Numbered from the stretch's first letter, positions 11,405 through 25,310 are shown. The stretch: 64,000 nucleotides of DNA from Physella acuta (GCF_028476545.1 NW_026731784.1:682001-746000); one strand, 5' to 3'. The notes: generated from the sequence alone by a model not told the origin. A program made the numbers and translations.

Positions 11405-14400
11405 CTGGACACTGTGCTGTCTGACGTGTACCACTACTTGGACCCTAAGTCACCCGCACCTTTCAGAGACTGACCTCCACTGGACACTGTGCTGTCTGAC
11501 GTGTACCACCACTTGGACCCTAAGTCACCCGCACCTTTCAGAGACTGACCACCACTGGACACTGTGCTGTCTGACGTGTACCACCACTTGGACCCTAAGT
11601 CACCCGCACCTTTCAGAGACTGACCACCACTGGACACTGTGCTGTCTGACGTGTACCACCACTTGGACCCTAGGTCACCCGCACCTTTCAGAGACTGACC
11701 ACCACTGGACACTGTGCTGTCTGACGTGTACCACCACTTGGACCCTAGGTCACCCGCACCTTTCAGAGACTGACCACCACTGGACACTGTGCTGTCTGAC
11801 GTGTACCACCACTTGGACCCTAGGTCACCCGCACCTTTCAGAGACTGACCACCACTGGACACTGTGCTGTCTGACGTGTACCACCACTTGGACCCTAGGT
11901 CACCCGCACCTTTCAGAGACTGACCACCACTGGACACTGTTCTGTCTGACGTGTACCACCACTTGGACCCTAGGTCACCCGCACCTTTCAGAGACTGACC
12001 ACCACTGGACACTGTGTTGTCTCACGTGTACCACCACTTGGACCCTAAGTCACCCGCACCTTTCAGAGACTGACCACCACTGGACACTGTGCTGTCTGAC
12101 GTGTACCACCACTTGGACCCTAGGTCACCCGCACCTTTCAGAGACTGACCACCACTGGACACTGTGCTGTCTGACGTGTACTACCACTTGGACCCTAGGT
12201 CACCCGCACCTTTCAGAGACTGACCACCACTGGACACTGTGCTGTCTGACGTGTACCACCACTTGGACCCTAGGTCAACCGCACCTTTGAGAGACTGACC
12301 ACCACTGGACACTGTGCTGTCTGACGTGTACCACCACTTGGACCCTAAGTCACCCGCACCTTTCAGAGACTGACCACCACTGGACACTGTGCTGTCTGAC
12401 GTGTACCACCACTTGGACCCTAGGTCACCCGCACCTTTGAGAGACTGACCACCACTGGACACTGTGCTGTCTGACGTGTACCACCACTTGGACCCTAGGT
12501 CACCCGCACCTTTCAGAGACTGACCACCACTGGACACTGTGCTGTCTGACGTGTACCACCACTTGGACACTAAGTCACCCGCACCTTTCAGAGACTGACC
12601 ACCACTGGACACTGTGCTGTCTGACGTGTACCACCACTTGGACCCTAGGTCACCCGCACCTTTGAGAGAATGACCACCACTGGACACTGTGCTGTCTGAC
12701 GTGTACCACCACTTGGACCCTAAGTCACCCGCACCTTTGAGAGACTGACCACCACTGGACACTGTGCTGTCTGACGTGTACCACCACTTGGACCCTAGGT
12801 CACCCGCACCTTTGAGAGAATGACCACCACTGGACACTGTGCTGTCTGACGTGTACCACCACTTGGACCCTAAGTCACCCGCACCTTTCAGAGACTGACC
12901 ACCACTGGACACTGTGCTGTCTGACGTGTACCACCACTTGGACCCTAGGTCACCCGCACCTTTCAGAGACTGACCACCACTGGACACTGTGCTGTCTGAC
13001 GTGTACCACCACTTGGACCCTAGGTCACCCGCACCTTTCAGAGACTGACCACCACTGGACACTGTGCTGTCTGACGTGTACCACCACTTGGACCCTAGGT
13101 CACCCGCACCTTTCAGAGACTGACCACCACTGGACACTGTGCTGTCTGACGTGTACCACCACTTGGACCCTAGGTCACCCGCACCTTTCAGAGACTGACC
13201 ACCACTGGACACTGTGCTGTCTGACGTGTACCACCACTTGGAGCCTAGGTCACCCACACCTTTCAGAGACTGACCACCACTGGACACTGTGCTGTCTGAC
13301 GTGTACCACCACTTGGACCCTAGGTCACCCGCACCTTTCAGAGACTGACCACCACTGGACACTGTGCTGTCTGACGTGTACAACCACTTGGAGCCTAGGT
13401 CACCCGCACCTTTCAGAGACTGACCACCACTGGACACTGTGCTGTCTGACGTGTACCACCACTTGGACCCTAGGTCACCCCCACACCTTTCAGAGACTGA
13501 CCTCCACTGGACACTGTGCTGTCTGACGTGTACCACCACTTGGACCCTAGGTCACCCGCACCTTTCAGAGACTGACCACCACTGGACACTGTGCTGTCTG
13601 ACGTGTACCACCACTTGGACCCTAGGTCACCCGCACCTTTCAGAGACTGACCACCACTGGACACTGTGCTGTCTGACGTGTACCACCACTTGGACCCTAG
13701 GTCACCCGCACCTTTCAGAGACTGACCACCACTGGACACTGTGCTGTCTGACGTGTACCACCACTTGGACCCTAGGTCACCCGCACCTTTCAGAGACTGA
13801 CCACCACTGGACACTGTGCTGTCTGACGTGTACCACCACTTGGACCCTAGGTCACCCGCACCTTTCAGAGACTGACCACCACTGGACACTGTGCTGTCTG
13901 ACGTGTACCACCACTTGGACCCTAGGTCACCCGCACCTTTCAGAGACTGACCACCACTGGACACTGTGCTGTCTGACGTGTACCACCACTTGGACCCTAG
14001 GTCACCCGCACCTTTCAGAGACTGACCACCACTGGACACTGTGCTGTCTGACGTGTACCACCACTTGGAGCCTAGGTCACCCGCACCTTTCAGAGACTGA
14101 CCACCACTGGACACTGTGCTGTCTGACCTGTACCACCACTTGGACCCTAGGTCACCCGCACCTTTCAGAGACTGACCACCACTGGACACTGTGCTGTCGG
14201 ACGTGTACCACCACTTGGACCCTAGGTCACCCGCACCTTTCAGAGACTGACCACCACTGGACACTGTGCTGTCGGACGTGTACCACCACTTGGACCCTAG
14301 GTCACCCGCACCTTTCAGAGACTGACCACCACTGGACACTGTGCTGTCTGACGTGTACCACCACTTGGAGCCTAGGTCACCCGCACCTTTCAGAGACTGA

Positions 14401-14856
14401 CCACCACTGGACACTGTGCTGTCTGACGTGTACCACCACTTGGACCCTAGGTCACCCGCACCTTTCAGAGACTGACCACCACTGGACACTGTGCTGTCTG
14501 ACGTGTACCACCACTTGGACCCTAGGTCACCCGCACCTTTCAGAGACTGACCACCACTGGACACTGTGCTGTCTGACGTGTACCACCACTTGGACCCTAG
14601 GTCACCCGCACCTTTCAGAGACTGACCACCACTGGACACTGTGCTGTCTGACGTGTACCACCACTTGGACCCTAGGTCACCCGCACCTTTCAGAGACTGA
14701 CCACCACTGGACACTGTGCTGTCTGACGTGTACCACCACTTGGACCCTAGGTCACCCGCACCTTTCAGAGACTGACCACCACTGGACACTGTGCTGTCTG
14801 ACGTGTACCACCACTTGGACCCTAGGTCACCCGCACCTTTCAGAGACTGACCTCCG
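11405..14856 (-). repeat. 75-bp minisatellite (46 units) inside the USP30-like exon
   Basis: The landmark CTGGACACTGTGCTGTC recurs from 11405 to 14782, a span of 45 x 75 + 2 bp, so all periods are 75 bp except one of 77 near 13480. On the minus strand each unit encodes SSGGQSLKGAGDLG plus SKWWYTSDSTV, 25 residues. Unit differences are rare, and some variants (for example AAGTCACC versus AGGTCACC, GAGCC versus GACCC) recur in separated units, which suggests homogenisation. The units are copies of the exon segment just downstream of the His box. The plus strand is also open by chance. Confidence 0.95.
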
Positions 14857-15311
14857 CTGTGGATGCCGTGGCGGCCACAAAATGTCCGAGCTGGCTGTCC
14901 CCGATGTGGCAGACCACAGCGGTCAGCTTGTAGGAGAAGTCTGAGCTCCCGACTGTGTACAGCTCAGGGGGGGGGGGCGTTGTGGTTGACGTCACTGAAC
15001 TCCCTGGGGATCTCCGGGGAAGCTTTGGGGTCAACGAATAAACCTGCCCTGGTGAACTGCTGGTCAAAGTTCAACGTTCTTAAAAGGTTGACCGGTGAAT
15101 GTGTTAGTGTAGTCGCCGCTTTGGCTGATTGGCTTAACATTTGCATTGTGATATCCACACCACCAAGCAGACGGCTGTCACCTTGGTTACAATACATGTA
15201 TGGATCCATGTGAAGTGTTTCAGGGAAACTCACATGGTCAAATCTCTTCACTGGAATCCCATTATCCAGCCACTGTGTGCGAGGCAGGTGTACACACAGA
15301 ACTTGGGGAAG

Positions 15312-15638
15312 CTGCACATTAAAAGTGATAACACATGTTCATTACATCAACTTGAAGACTATTTTTTTCTAGGAAGCCTACATATTTATTACACTTTGAT
15401 AATTAGGTTTTGATGCCTTTATTCAAATAAGAGCTTTAAGTAATATTAGCCTTCAACTAAATTAGAAAAGAAAAATAACTGTTATGGAATAGTAATACTA
15501 TCAATGATTTCAATACTTGAAACATTATTTTTTATTTTTTCCAACCAATAGTCAATTCCTATTGCCTCCCTTAACAGAACAATCTAATACAGTGTTACCT
15601 CCCTTTACACTGAGCAACATTCCAAAATAAGGACTTAC
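15312..15638 (-). other. Intron of the USP30-like relic
   Basis: The donor is GGGAAA|GTAAGT at 15638 and the acceptor is TTTTAATGTGCAG|CTTCCC at 15312. Joining the two exons in phase 0 reads GK-LPQVLCVHL, as expected across this point in USP30 proteins. A retained intron rules out a retrocopy. Confidence 0.85.
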
Positions 15639-16076
15639 TTTCCCTATTGATATTCTCTTCCTAAAATTTGACCTGAAGACTTTCCTCAGAGAAATCTTAG
15701 CACAGCCATGACACTCACCATCTTGTACCACCTCAGGGGTGACAAACTGGTGCAGTAAACTGTCCAGACTCAAAGGTCCCCAGTAATTTCTTGGAAAAGA
15801 AAGAGTCAAACTGTCAAAGACATTTTATTTGACAGGAGACCTGGCTCCACAGGACAAACACTGTAGCTGACTGGCTAGTAAACCTCGGGTCGGCTGTTCC
15901 ATCTGTTTATTAGGCAGCACAGGTAAAGGGCCTTGACTTCTAGTCCGCACTTGTTTATCAGATTGATAAGCATTCCGGGGATCCTGTAAATGAAAAATGT
16001 CAAATCAAACAACGATATAACACTAGGATAACACGAAGCTTCTTCATCAAGTGTCTATGTCAGTACATGAAACAAA

Positions 16077-17520
<1,444 letters not shown>

Positions 17521-17604
17521 AATCACCCCGCACCTACAACGTATGTATCTATTGCACATCCATTTTGTCGAGCGATTATAATCTGTATTATTGTGATGTG
17601 TATT

Positions 17605-17690
17605 GGCTGGTTATGACAGTGGAAGGCTTTGCATGGTAAAGGCAGGTTTTACATGGTAGTGGCAGGCTTTACGTGGTAGTGGCATGATTT
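17605..17690 (+). repeat. 20-bp minisatellite
   Basis: About four units of TTTACATGGTAGTGGCAGGC. A single unit (inverted) lies near 57958-57985 in the related X locus. Confidence 0.75.
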
Positions 17691-17741
17691 ACATGATTGT
17701 AGAACACCGAACCACAGAAGCAGACCATCTCACAGCTCTAA

Positions 17742-18407
17742 CTATAATGATGGAAATCTTGGTGGTAAAATAACAGTAATGTTTGTAATTGTGGTAATGA
17801 CGACAAAGAGAATAATTATGAAAGCATTTTGGTGAATCAGCTTTAACAATGTCGAGTTTAGATCGCCCACCTTCTCTATGTCTATACCTAACACACCAGA
17901 TAGTTGAATCAACTTTAACAAAGTCGAGTTTAGATCGTCCACCTTCTCTATGTCTATACCTAACACACCAGATAGTTGAATCAACTTTAACAATGTCGAG
18001 TTTAGATCGTCCACCTTCTCTATGTCTATACCTAACACACCAGATAGTTGAATCAGCTTTAACAATGTCGAGTTTAGATCGTCCACCTTCTCTATGCCTA
18101 TACCTAACACACCAGATAGTTGAATCAACTTTAACAAAGTCGAGTTTAGATCGTCCACCTTCTTTATGTCTATAGGCCTACCTAATACACCAGAAAGTTG
18201 AATCAGCTTTAACAATGTCGAGTTTAGATCGTCCACCTTCTCTATGCCTATATTTAACACACCAGATAGTTGAATCAACTTTAACAAAGTCGAGTTTAGA
18301 TCATCCACCTTCTCTATGCCTATACCTAACACACCAGAAAGTTCACCCTTGACACACAGCTCTTTGTATGTTGACCAGATTGAAAATGTCTTGAGACAGT
18401 GGCTCAC
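17742..18407 (-). repeat. 72-bp minisatellite, open on the minus strand
   Basis: Seven units (about 17826-18340) of 72 bp translate on the minus strand as LIQLSGVLGI plus EKVDDLNSTLLK and join a nonrepeated leader (SHCLKTFSIWSTYKEL). One unit is 78 bp, through a TA to TAGGCCTA change at 18173-18180. A single, nonrepeated relative of the unit lies inverted near 57790-57860, so the array probably grew from one copy. The 221-codon frame may be an artefact of the 72-bp period. I recognise no protein family. Confidence 0.85.
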
Positions 18408-18479
18408 GTTTTCATTTTCCAGAATAGAAAAGACTTAACATGTAACATTCAGCTCCTTAGGAATATGTTTATAAGCAGC

Positions 18480-18730
18480 ATAAACAGTCAATAATATGTA
18501 AGCTTTTTTTCAAAAAACTTTATTTCGATAATTGTAGTTACTTAAAATTTGGAAATTTAAAAAAAGTAATACAATCGATGAATTTAAATTGCTTGAAGTA
18601 GTTAAAAGATACACATTAAAACACAACTATATGATTAAGAAAATAAATTATTATCGGTCTTCTTTTCTGTCTAAATTGACTATTGTAGTGTAGGTTCCTG
18701 GTTCTACATTTATATTTAATAACCAAATAC
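18480..18730 (+). repeat. Interspersed repeat, also at 31960-32160
   Basis: The block AATTGCTTGAAGTAGTTAAA and the following ACACATTAAAACAC through TCTGTC..AAATTGACTA match 32030-32130 in the same orientation. A more diverged partial copy lies at 19085-19200. Confidence 0.7.
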
Positions 18731-19358
18731 GCAGTTTTTCTATCTACCAACACGAAGTTTTGTGTCAACAATTGTGGGTCAAGCCTACGCTTTCCTGCCA
18801 GATGCGTATCCGGTAGTATTTTATAATTGACACGTACCAATATTCATCCCACCCTCACCCCCTTTTACACCCCTTAACTGATAACCTTGTTCAGCTTTCC
18901 CTTCGCCTATTTCGACCCTGAGTGTTTGTTGTTTAAGCACTGAATGATAGCGACACAAGTCCATCGTCGTCAATAGCTGTAACTTAACGTAAAGGATTCT
19001 CATTTTGAAGGTTCTACCCCCCCCCCCCCCCCTCAACCCTGACTACTCCTCCCTCTGCCATCTTTATCATTTTCAGTTTACTTATCTTTTTTAAAAATTA
19101 AGTAGTTTTCAATTACCTTGTTTCATCCGCCATCAGTGAAATGAATTTCAAATGGTTTGAAGTAGTAAAAACATACACATTATAGAAACTCAATGCGAAT
19201 AACAATCAATTCCTTTGTTTGTTTGTTTTTAATTTCTAGACGCTTTCCGGTTGCACTACAATCATATTAGACAACAAAGGCCTACCCACCTAGACCACCC
19301 CTCCCATTCGACACTCCTTAACTGATCTAACCTTGGCCAACCTTCCCTTGGCCTACTG
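18731..19358. other. Noncoding DNA with a diverged local duplication
   Basis: The segment near 18860-18915 (CCCTTAACTGAT..CC then TTCCCTT..CCTA) is echoed near 19312-19355, and the repeat at 18500-18620 is echoed at 19085-19200. This suggests an old duplication of about 450 bp. There is a poly-C tract at 19017-19032. No gene was seen. Confidence 0.45.
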
Positions 19359-19577
19359 CAGGGGTCTCCAAACTACGGCCCGCGGGCCGGATCCGGCCCG
19401 CGATGTCCTCTCATCCGGCCCGCGGAGATCTTTTGTCCACGGAAAAAAAAACCATTGATGTCGATGGCTGAGGAACTTTGCCCAGCAAAATCAAAGACAT
19501 GCCTGGAAGAAACTGGCCCCTGAACTGAAATTTGATAGTTAATGCGGCCCTCGGACTGAAAAGTTTGGAGACCCCTG
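19359..19577 (+). mobile_element. hAT MITE, CAGGGGTCTCCAAACT ends (copy 1)
   Basis: Ends CAGGGGTCTCCAAACT and AGTTTGGAGACCCCTG-like, 219 bp, with GGCCCGCGGGCC motifs near the left end. The immediate flanks GCCTACTG and CTCTAGAA do not match each other, but see copy 2. Confidence 0.9.
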
Positions 19578-19685
19578 CTCTAGAACAACAATGTATATCA
19601 TTGTGGTGAGAATAGCCTGTAGAATTTAGTTATGACTTTTATTATCGCGCTAATGTAATGTATAATAATATGGAACGCAGTAGGC

Positions 19686-19901
19686 CAGGGGTCTCCAAAC
19701 TTTTCAGTCCGAAGGCCGCATTAACTATCAAATTTCAGTTCGGGGCCAGTTTCTTCCAGGCATGTCTTTGATTTTTCTGGGCAAAGTTCCTCAGCCATCA
19801 CCAACAAACGATTTTTTCTTGGACAAAAAGATCTCAGCGGGCCGGATGAGAGGACTTCGCGGGCCGCATCCGGCCCGCGGGCCGTAGTTTGGAGACCCCT
19901 G
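19686..19901 (-). mobile_element. hAT MITE, CAGGGGTCTCCAAACT ends (copy 2, inverted)
   Basis: An inverted, slightly diverged copy of 19359-19577, 108 bp away. Its left flank CAGTAGGC is the exact reverse complement of the left flank of copy 1 (GCCTACTG). This is expected if the DNA between the two copies was inverted by recombination between them. Its right flank is GCCTAAAG. Confidence 0.9.
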
Positions 19902-20394
19902 GCCTAAAGGATCGCAAACAGATTTCCGGCATGCAGAATCGCCTTGAGTTGTTTGGAAAAGATATTGGCTTGATGGAACGCTTGGTACAAACAGCTACTT
20001 ATGGTATTCTCAAATAATTATTGAGGCAGTAGCCTATTGCATTTTTTCTTCTTTTTTTTTTTTTTACTCTATTTGGTTTAGATCGATTTTTTTTTTTTTG
20101 ATTAACCATAAACAACTGCAAGTATATAAGTATAAATAAAGCTAGGTTGCTTTATTATATGTAAAGAAATAATAGTCAGTTATGATTGTAAGTTTTGATA
20201 CTTGTCAAGGAAATATATAATTTGGTCACTTATCATTTGATTAAATGCCCGTGAAATACATTACAATTTAAATAATAAAAAAAAAAAGTTTATTTTGACA
20301 AAGGAACAATTAACATAAGGGACAGTCGTAATGGTCAATACAATTATGTTCACCAGTGTGACTTGTTGGGATTAAAATGCATAACATGTTGTCT

Positions 20395-20475
20395 TCAATC
20401 GACGTATAATATGTTGTCTACACTCGACACATAACATGTTGTCTTTAATCGACACATAACCTGTTGTCTATATTA
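20395..20475 (+). repeat. About 25-bp minisatellite
   Basis: Three to four units of ATAACATGTTGTCTACACTC (plus GACAC). The same unit recurs at 50085-50170. Confidence 0.8.
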
Positions 20476-20499
20476 GACACATAGAGTAACATGTTGGTG

Positions 20500-20900
20500 T
20501 GAGGGGATAGGTTTTGGTGCAGTCTATCAAATGCAATTTATTTTGTGTGTGTGGGGGTGACACATTGAAGTGTGATGGAAAATACATTTTTTTTCGAACG
20601 GACTCATTGCAGTTGTGTTTTATTTTCAACTGTATTAAATAACACTGTCAGTTATCTAGTACCAGTGAAGTTTGAAGACATTCATTAAATTGAAATGATT
20701 TTAAACTTAGTGACATGATTTAATCTACACCAGACACACTGACAGACAAACAGACAACCAAGCATGCTCCGTATTTGCATCTTTACTTAAATCTATATAT
20801 AAGCCATTGGTTAAAAAATATTGACTTTCTGAATTATAATACATGAAAGATAGCTCCAACGTCTAGTGAAATATTGAGTGCAATATTTGTGGAGTACATA

Positions 20901-20988
<88 letters not shown>

Positions 20989-20998
20989 TTTTCTAACA
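20500..20998 (+). repeat. Interspersed repeat family X fragment
   Basis: Inverted relative to 16213-16600 and 54300-54720: GAAGTTTGAAGACATTCAT, CACACTGACAGACAAACAG and ATAGCTCCAACGT. It ends in an (AT)n tract at 20904-20984, at the same place where copy 2 has (AT)n. Confidence 0.75.
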
Positions 20999-21009
20999 TT
21001 TTGTAATTT

Positions 21010-22380
21010 ATCGAGAGTAGAAAATTAACCACACGTACATGAAATCACTTTTTAATACAAAACTAAACTTGCATATCAGTTGCAATTTATTTAATTTATT
21101 TTTATTTTTAATTTTTTAATTTATTTTTTATTTTAATTATATTTATTTAATTTATTTAATTTAAACTGTACAAGGGAGATAACTATAGGGAACGTGCATA
21201 ATAATCGCTATCTAATTCGTTATAATAAAGAATTAAAACGCTTTATGAAAAAATACGGATTAATTTTAATAATCTACTTTATTTCTTTAAAACTGTGAAG
21301 ATTATGAAGCAGCATGCTTATTTTAAATTTAAAAAGTATATAATATTATATTTTAAAACAGTGATCTTTGCGCATACATGTTTCTGGAAAATGCAAAACA
21401 TGACATTCAACGACATTTAGACCTCTTTCATTACATGGGAAACAATTTTTTTTTCAGAGAAAATATTAACCTGTACAATGTATCGATATGATTATGTCAT
21501 AATCATAACTAGGAAAGCAAGGGTCTCACATAGACGTTGTCAGGATCGTGTGATATACTGGTAGGCAAACCGTACAGTACATATTCATTTAGTCAATGTT
21601 GATGTTACATCTGTTACATCGTCACCATCAAGTCGGCCAGCTTGCTATTTTGTTATTTTTTTTTTAAATTAAGTAAACATACAATTCTATACAAAATTAT
21701 CTTACATTACATTATATCTACTTATATAATTATACGTTACTCTTGCTGAAATGTGAAGATCAGCCAGTCTACATCTATTATTAGCAAATCCTAAATGTTG
21801 TTATAAGACTAATATATTCTGACAGACTGAAGTTAAATATAGGCCTACACATAGCGTGTCGTCCGCGTTATAGAAAGCCGAATACATATGTTGTAGTTGA
21901 TGCGAACATAGTTTTCTGGGGGAATATTTATACCAGTGTCCGATAATAGAATCTTCTTTAAAAAAGGCGTGTTAGGTTACTGGTAGTTAACTAAATACAC
22001 ACATTGCTGGCTAATGTCAATGCTAACCCTGTCCCTAACCCTAACCCCAACTGTAGCCCTACCATATGCCTAACCCTAATTTCTAACCATAAAATTAGTC
22101 GAGGTTATAATACTACTAATAACCCAACACACGTATTTTATTATCGGACAGTATCTAAAATCACCCGTTTCATGTAACATCGACAAGTTTTGTTATAACA
22201 ATAAGTGTAAGCATATACACTACGTTGTATCAAAAGCAGATTACATATATGTGATTTGTCACATACAATTTCTATTTTTTTTTCGAAAATCTAAGGGAAA
22301 CATCACCGATTAAATAATGCTTTTAGAAGCATCAGAATGAAATGCATATTACAAATAAGCGAAATCAATATTTGTAAAAA
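21010..22380 (-). repeat. Interspersed repeat family V, copy 1
   Basis: Matches 36690-37950 in reverse complement over about 1.3 kb. Landmarks are GAAGCAGCATGCTTATTTT, TTAGTCAATGTTGATGTTACA and GAAAGCCGAATACATATG. It contains the MITE at 21937-22157 and a TAGGCCTA octamer at 21840-21847 absent from the other copy. Confidence 0.75.
21937..22157. mobile_element. About 220-bp MITE with GTCCGATAATA inverted ends
   Basis: Ends AGTGTCCGATAATA and TATTATCGGACA, matched by the copy at about 36940-37168. The interior has a short CCCTAACCCTAACC-like run. The target duplication is not clear. Because both V copies contain it, it inserted before V was copied. Confidence 0.55.
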
Positions 22381-24345
22381 CATGTAGCCTCGTGGGGATA
22401 AGTTTGACCGTGAATAAAATATTACTTTTATTTATAACTAATACATTTACTTTTAAGTCATAGTTTTTAATTATTTTTTATTAACGGTAAAAATTGTTTG
22501 TATTCCATTATTAAACTTAATTTTTCTGTTGTTATGTTTTATTATTTTATTTCTAACATAATCAATTAATTAAAAAGTGTAATTATAAGATATACGAGCC
22601 GACCCGCGGCATATCATACGCCGCTATTTAGTTGTTTTATTTTCTACTTTTCAGTAATTCATAATTTGTGAAATAGACAGTACCACTGCTGTCACTGAAA
22701 ATATTTATTTTAAAACACTATCAGTAAGTCGTTAAGGACGATACCCCCCCCCCCCTCGTTTTCCCCCAACCCCTACCCCCCCCCCCCCCCCCGCCCCGTG
22801 AAAGCAGCCTCTCCTCTTAGCTACCTCCCATAAGTTTACAATCGTTTCAAACTAAATTATCTGCCCCTAATAGCCGTCACTGAACCCGGCTCTACGATTT
22901 GTAAACATTCTTTAAAAAAACGCTTTTAAAAAGTTCTGGGAAAACATAAGCCCAGGGATTAAGGGGTCGAAGTCATAAAAAAGATAGGCAAGTATTTTCT
23001 TTAAAAAACTGTACAGTTTATAATGTGTTGGCTCCAAATACGTTACCTCTTATACATAGAAAAATAAAGAAAAACAAATAGCAAATATGTTGTTAAAAAT
23101 AACTGAAGCTGACAGAAACAAACAAACAACAGCATATGATGACGATAATGATGATGTACCAGAGCGCGTAGGTAACTTTGATGAATGTTCACATAATTAT
23201 ATGTAAATGACCGGTGTAGTTGTGTAGCAGGGGCTAACCTCAAGGCTGGCATGATCTATTTTTAGTTAATTAAAAAAAAGTATTGTATAGATGTAAACCC
23301 ACTTGGTTAACATAATGTAAATACTGCTTTATTTTTATATATAGAAATATGTAATGGTTATGTCCCATTTTATTTTTCAAAAACGTTGAAAGGGAGATAA
23401 CATATTATTAAATTGCATAGGCAACGGAATAAATTAAGTAAACAGCAAAATAAATAACACATTGTACTTTTGTATAGATAGAAGTATTTTAATCAACACT
23501 TAATAGCTGTTTAAAAAATGTTTTTTTATTTCTTTTTGGTTAAATGTTCTACGATTGTAAAAACACTAAAAACTTAGTGCTTAATAAATATGTTCTACTT
23601 AGATAAGCGAAACATTTTGTTCAACCCACGCTCACTTTCCGTTCCCAATTTGGGCAAATTTTTTTCCCGTTTTTTTCCCAAAACTAAAATAATAAATAAA
23701 AAATAAATAAAATACAGTGATTTCATACGAGGACGCTGATTGAACTTAATACAATCTGTTTCAGAAGAGATACACGCCTAAAATAGATTTAGTGAAATAA
23801 CAAACCAGACTAGGACAGAGACTTTTAAATCCATCTCAGCGTCTGATTGGATAATTATGTCACGTGGTTCGCCCAATAGGTAGCCGGTCCTGATCAGCTG
23901 ACCGTTACACGTGACAACTTAGTTCGTTCCACTGTTATTTTATTGGTTCGACCTGACCAATGAGGGGTTATTGGCTTATAACTAGAGTTTAATAAATGTA
24001 CTGTTGTTAAAAATAATTCTCAATCAAATTTTGCAGTATAGGTCTACTCCAATGTTAATAAAATGGGTTGGACCATTTGTCAATTAAAACTGCTTCAATG
24101 AAAGGAAAGTCAATGTTTTCGATTTGTATAACAAATACGTTTTTAATAAAAGTTAGCTTTTGTGCTTTACTTATAAATATTTTTTTTTTAAAATCTATTA
24201 TATTTTTTGTTGTTGTTTTATTAGTATTATGCTTAATTTTTTAAAGTATTTGTCTTTTATTTAATATAACATTTGTCTCTGTTTGTTTATTTGATTTGTC
24301 TCCTATGGCCTTTTCTTCAAGATTTTGATATAATACTTATATGGA
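22381..24345. other. AT-rich noncoding DNA, nothing recognised
   Basis: Two poly-C tracts lie near 22745-22795. A short block with TCAGCTGACCGTTACACGTGA near 23895-23955 loosely resembles 44620-44670 and 24935-24960. No open frame or element end is convincing. Confidence 0.4.
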
Positions 24346-24403
24346 TGAAGGGGCCCACTTATAATTTTTAAATAGGGGTTCTATAATCCTAGATACACCA
24401 CTG
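24346..24403. mobile_element. End fragment of the CAGTGGCGTAGCTA hAT-like family
   Basis: GGGGCCCACTTATAATTTTT then ATCCTAGATACACCACTG matches the right end at 1826-1879 with a few changes. No other end was found. Confidence 0.6.
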
Positions 24404-25084
24404 GGTGTATACATTGCATGGTTTGCGTATAAACTGTTCATGAGATAATTGTGGCAGTCCTAATTACTCAGTCACATTAAGATTTACCTTTCAAATCAGA
24501 TAGTGAACCAGTGTGTTCTAATCTTCTAATGTCTTTTTTTAAGCTTTAAATATATATTACTATTGCCATTTTTTATTTCGAAGAAAATGTGAATGGAGGT
24601 ACATCAATAAAACAAACAGAGCTATTTATTTTATTAAATTTAAAAATTATAAATTAATAAAAAAATAGCGAATTACAAATACATTTTAAAAGGTACATTG
24701 TGTTTTAGAAAATATTAAAATATTGAAGCACGAAAAGTAATTGACATTATAAAATCTATTACGGTATAAAATAAGAAAACAGCGACATGAATATATGCAA
24801 TTTTCAAAGACAAGTGATTAATTCTGATTTATTTTATTGTACATGTTATATAGTGGTTGATTATAAAATACTTTTTTAACGTTAGTACATTCATTAAACA
24901 ATAGTTATAAAACAATAACCCCCATTGACCTGTCACGTGTGATGGTCAGCTGACCAAGCGCTAAGAGATGGTCAGTCTGATCTGAAAGATAAACATTATA
25001 TAACTTAGTAATTATGACTTCCACATCTTATCAAAAGTACTTTCGTATTGTATTTATCTGACGATTTGAATAAGTATTCAATAG
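24404..25084. other. AT-rich noncoding DNA, nothing recognised
   Basis: No gene, array or terminal repeat seen. Confidence 0.4.
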
Positions 25085-25158
25085 TGGCTCTTTAATAACT
25101 GGGAATTTTGTAAATTGTAGCTTTTGGCTCTTCCGTCGCAAGAGGTTGCCGACCCCTG
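25085..25158. mobile_element. 3' fragment of the CAGGGGTCGGCAACC hAT MITE
   Basis: Only the AGTGGCTCTTTAA to GGTTGCCGACCCCTG part is present, matching 2855-2928. Confidence 0.8.
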
Positions 25159-25310
25159 CCCTATAGGGGTTGTTGGCTGAGACTTATAGTTTATATGAAT
25201 CTATTTTATTTTTTACCAAGAATAAATAACTGTATTATTCTAGAGGACACAGTTAGCCATGACAGAAAACTTTTGTATTTAATCTATACCACAAGACCTG
25301 CTGGCAGAGT

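Larger units (their letters stand above)
11343..15983 (-). pseudogene. USP30: USP30-like deubiquitinase, 3' part, with a giant in-exon repeat array
   Basis: USP30 is a mitochondrial outer-membrane ubiquitin-specific protease. Two exons remain. Exon A (15639-15983, 115 codons) follows an acceptor TTTCATTTACAG and encodes the zinc-knuckle CxxC pairs (QCLSCG, ECHGCA) and VFDSLTLSFP. It ends at a GTAAGT donor. After a 327-bp intron (15312-15638), exon B opens with LPQVLCVHL, reaches the His box GHFV (about 14876-14887), then the WWYTSDSTV segment and the C-terminus SSEAYMLFYERI with stop at 11343-11345. Between these lie 46 repeats of 75 bp. The 5' exons, including the Cys box, are absent. Lesions: TAA at 15825-15827, an out-of-frame 11-C tract at 14967-14977, about 4 bp missing just after GHFV, +2 bp near 13480, and TAG codons near 12182 and 11435. 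It keeps an intron, so it is an unprocessed relic. Family assignment is strong. Loss of function is an inference. Confidence 0.88.

Noticed and set aside
11370-14944. Long plus-strand frames (306 and 501 codons) of HPHLSETDHHWTLCCLTC repeats
   Set aside because: They are the antisense reading of the 75-bp units. The minus strand continues into recognisable USP30 sequence on both sides, the plus strand does not.
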